The translations under genes and the position numbers were made by a program. The notes under the pieces were generated by a model that searched no databases, had not been told where the DNA came from, and saw only the letters and a program-made list of their open reading frames with translations. Positions 40,476-42,106 of a stretch of DNA of 42,106 bases are shown here, one piece after another. The number at the start of each line of letters is the position of its first letter. Position 1 is the first letter of the stretch. The DNA is from Bryobacteraceae bacterium (lineage in GTDB: Bacteria; Acidobacteriota; Terriglobia; Bryobacterales; Bryobacteraceae). The stretch is taken from NCBI GenBank assembly GCA_019748195.1, contig JAIEPW010000121.1, positions 1 to 42,106 on the forward strand. The letters run 5' to 3'.

Positions 40476-41462
40476 ATGACGGTAATTCACACGATCGAGT
40501 CGCATTGCGCGGGCGAGCCGCTGCGCATCGTGGTGGACGGCTGGCCGGAAGTGGAAGGCGAAACGATATTGGAGCGGCGGGCCTTCGCCAAGCAGCATCA
40601 CGATCATCTGAGAACGGCGCTGATGCTGGAGCCCCGAGGGCACTCGGACATGTACGGAGCGATCCCCATGCGGCCCGCCACTCCAGACGGAGATCTCGGT
40701 GTGCTTTTCCTGCACAACGAGGGTTTCTCCACCATGTGCGGACACGGGATCATCGCGCTGATCACGGCGATGCTGGAGAACCGGATGCTGGAGCCGAAGG
40801 ACGAGTACAGGATCGACACGCCGGCGGGGCGGGTGGTGGCGGCGGCGCGGTTCGAGTCGGGCCGCGTGCGGGCCGTGGCGTTTCGCAACGTAGCGTCGTT
40901 TCTGCAGGACACTTCCGAGGTGGATGTTCCGGGGATTGGGCGCGTGCGTTACGAACTGGCGTTCGGCGGCGCGTACTACGCATACGTGGACGCGGCGCGC
41001 GCCGGTGTGGGTTTACGGCGGCAGGATTACCGGGCTGTGATCGATGCGGGGATGAGGATCAAGCGGGCGGTGATGGGCGCCCGGACGATCCGGCATCCGG
41101 AGGACCCGGGCCTGGGATATCTGTACGGGGTGATTTTGTCATCCCCGGCTTTTTCGCCCGGAGTGCATTTGCGGAACGTGTGCGTGTTCGCCGACGGCCA
41201 GGTGGACCGCTCGCCCACCGGGACCGGGGTGAGCGGCAGAGTGGCGATCGAGCACGCGCGCGGCCGGCTGCGGATCGGGGAGCCGTTCGTGGTGGAGGGC
41301 ATTCTGGGGCTGCGATTCACCGGCCAGGTGGTGGAAGAGACCAAGGCTGGAGAGTTCGCGGCGGTGGTCCCATCGGTGGAAGGCCGGGCGTGGGTGACGG
41401 GGCGGGCGGAGTTCCGGGTGGATCCGGAAGATCCGGTTGGGGAGGGGTTTCTGCTGGCGTGA
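40476..41462 (+). CDS. Trans-3-hydroxy-L-proline dehydratase (proline racemase family)
   Basis: The 328-residue protein belongs to the proline racemase/hydroxyproline epimerase family. The first active-site Cys is present (Cys88 in MCGHG), but the second, in DRSPCGTG of racemases and epimerases, is Thr248 in DRSPTGTG. A Cys-to-Thr change at that position is what separates trans-3-hydroxy-L-proline dehydratases from racemases. The enzyme would convert trans-3-hydroxyproline to a pyrroline-carboxylate, fitting use of collagen-type residues. The ATG at 40476 is 7 bases after the permease stop; upstream extension overlaps that gene and is not coding. Confidence 0.86.
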   Translation: MTVIHTIESHCAGEPLRIVVDGWPEVEGETILERRAFAKQHHDHLRTALMLEPRGHSDMYGAIPMRPATPDGDLGVLFLHNEGFSTMCGHGIIALITAMLENRMLEPKDEYRIDTPAGRVVAAARFESGRVRAVAFRNVASFLQDTSEVDVPGIGRVRYELAFGGAYYAYVDAARAGVGLRRQDYRAVIDAGMRIKRAVMGARTIRHPEDPGLGYLYGVILSSPAFSPGVHLRNVCVFADGQVDRSPTGTGVSGRVAIEHARGRLRIGEPFVVEGILGLRFTGQVVEETKAGEFAAVVPSVEGRAWVTGRAEFRVDPEDPVGEGFLLA

Positions 41463-41468
41463 GTGCGA

Positions 41469-41489
41469 TTGTATTACACTGTAGTGCAT
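41469..41489 (+). promoter_or_regulatory. Candidate autoregulatory palindrome of the RHH-PIN operon
   Basis: A TACA-C-TGTA core at 41475-41483 lies within an imperfect 21-base inverted repeat directly before the antitoxin ATG. Ribbon-helix-helix antitoxins commonly bind such sites over their own promoters. If a TATTAC element at 41472-41477 acts as the -10 box, the transcript would begin almost at the start codon, in keeping with the lack of a ribosome-binding site. Confidence 0.42.
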
Positions 41490-41769
41490 GAAGACAGAGG
41501 TTTACAGTTGGCGGCTTTCCGAGCGCCTGAAGGAGGAATTGGAGCGGGAAGCCCGCAGGCGAAATCTGTCGGTATCCGCGGTTCTCGACATGGCGGTCCG
41601 GGAGTGGCTCCAGGGCGCAGGGGAGCCCCAAGGAGATACGGACGAGCAGCGAAGACTGCATGAATCCGCTGCCCGTTTCATCGGCAGTATCCGAGGGAAT
41701 GACTCGAACCGATCCGCGAATGTGCGGCATCTTGTGCGGAAGCGTCTGACGCAGCGCCGTGAAAGCTAA
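41488..41769 (+). CDS. Ribbon-helix-helix antitoxin (CopG/VapB-like)
   Basis: The 93-residue protein begins MKTEVYSWRLSERLKEELER and continues with RRNLSVSAVLDMAVREWLQ, the strand-helix-helix of a CopG-type DNA-binding antitoxin (about 1-43). The rest is a charged helical tail (RRLHESAARFIGSI, NVRHLVRKRL) that would bind the toxin. The gene overlaps the downstream PIN gene by 11 bases, the standard antitoxin-first order. Confidence 0.82.
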   Translation: MKTEVYSWRLSERLKEELEREARRRNLSVSAVLDMAVREWLQGAGEPQGDTDEQRRLHESAARFIGSIRGNDSNRSANVRHLVRKRLTQRRES

Positions 41770-42106
41770 CGGGCTAGCGGACACGGGTGCGATTCTCGCA
41801 CTGTTGGACGACGGAGACCGATGGCATCAGGCCTGCACACGGGCCTTTGAGCATTTACGCCTGCCCTTACTCACATCGGAGGCGGTACTGACCGAGTTGT
41901 TCCACCTGACCGTCGACAGCCGCAACGCCATGGAGAAGACTTGGAGCTTTCTGCAATCGGGCGCGATTCTCGTGGCGAGTATCGAGCCCTCCGAGCTACA
42001 TGAGGTTCATGCACTGATGTCGCGGTATTGGGATCGTCCGATGGATTTCGCCGATGCGTCACTGGTTTACCTGGCGAGGCGGGAGCGGTTGACGACGATC
42101 TTCACT
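41759..42106 (+). CDS. PIN-domain toxin (VapC-like), cut by the window end
   Basis: A frame from GTG 41759 runs open to the last base of the window (116 codons seen). It reads VKANGLADTGAILALLDDGD with the first Asp in LADTG, then LLTSEAVLTELFHLTVDSR with Glu in TSEAVLTE, and WDRPMDFADASLVYLARRE with Asp in DFADA, three of the four acidic residues of the PIN nuclease. The last (usually Thr-x-Asp after strand 4) would lie just beyond the end, where the sequence reads LTTIFT. The start overlaps the antitoxin stop. Confidence 0.8.
   Translation, partial: MKANGLADTGAILALLDDGDRWHQACTRAFEHLRLPLLTSEAVLTELFHLTVDSRNAMEKTWSFLQSGAILVASIEPSELHEVHALMSRYWDRPMDFADASLVYLARRERLTTIFT

Noticed and set aside
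1-42106. CRISPR arrays, insertion sequences, riboswitches
   Set aside because: No regularly spaced repeats, transposase motifs or recognisable riboswitch leaders were seen on either strand.

Overview
This is a GC-rich (clearly above 60% G+C by eye) bacterial chromosome segment, most likely from the Acidobacteriota and probably close to Candidatus Solibacter/Bryobacter. The main markers are an 817-residue FtsX/MacB-type permease of the acidobacterial 'ADOP' type with no cognate ATPase nearby, a divergent Hfq-like protein, a small secreted protein of a type I associate with this phylum, and many secreted hydrolases. This placement is inference from family distribution; there is no rRNA in the window. 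I see no phage, transposase, integrase, CRISPR array or rRNA.

Layout. 1-2.7 kb: a tRNA-Val on the minus strand, then a decayed two-gene nucleotidyltransferase module, an amidase with a tiny overlapping partner, and a MazF/PemK toxin whose antitoxin gene carries a frameshift. 2.7-7.9 kb: a NarL-type response regulator, the ADOP permease with a cation diffusion facilitator (minus strand), and a divergent fumarylacetoacetate-hydrolase gene with a small membrane protein. 7.9-10.8 kb: a methyltransferase-endonuclease restriction module, flanked by two diverged copies of the same gene 3' end, so it looks like a horizontally acquired island. 10.8-15.9 kb: lytic transglycosylase, a conserved unknown, a haloalkane-dehalogenase-like hydrolase, a double-MerR/TPR regulator with a well-formed promoter and palindrome, and a type-B carboxylesterase. 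15.9-21.8 kb: a paired acyl-CoA dehydrogenase (predicted catalytic plus structural subunit), DNA polymerase III delta', the Hfq-like protein, a secreted small protein, a BrkB-type membrane protein and a dienoyl-CoA-isomerase-like crotonase. 21.9-28.5 kb: a SAM methyltransferase followed by the complete four-gene ligase-associated DNA repair cluster (exonuclease, ATP-dependent ligase, Lhr-type helicase, metallophosphoesterase), translationally coupled throughout. 28.6-30.0 kb: an unrecognised 289-residue protein coupled to a PIN nuclease. 30-41.5 kb: penicillin-acylase-type amidohydrolase, class-C-type serine hydrolase with an MFS transporter, a membrane-spanning protein fused to a TIM-barrel glycosidase, an SDR, an exported LanC-like protein, a DUF4287/DUF5655 protein, and an amino-acid permease coupled to a trans-3-hydroxy-L-proline dehydratase. 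41.5 kb to the end: a ribbon-helix-helix/PIN toxin-antitoxin pair cut by the window edge.

How it fits together. The housekeeping content is oligotrophic soil heterotrophy: secreted esterases, acylases and glycosidases, fatty/branched acyl-CoA oxidation, and hydroxyproline (collagen-type) catabolism. Accessory modules (two PIN-based pairs, PemIK, restriction-modification, a dead nucleotidyltransferase module) are inserted between these operons. The + strand is C-rich relative to G up to about 21 kb and G-rich from about 22 kb on, regardless of gene direction, so the window appears to contain a strand-asymmetry switch.

The best candidates for something undescribed are the 289-residue protein/PIN pair, the double-MerR-TPR regulator, the exported LanC-like protein with an altered metal site, the membrane/glycosidase fusion, and the paired palindromes at 21.85 kb. 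All functions are read from sequence motifs by eye; no database search was possible.
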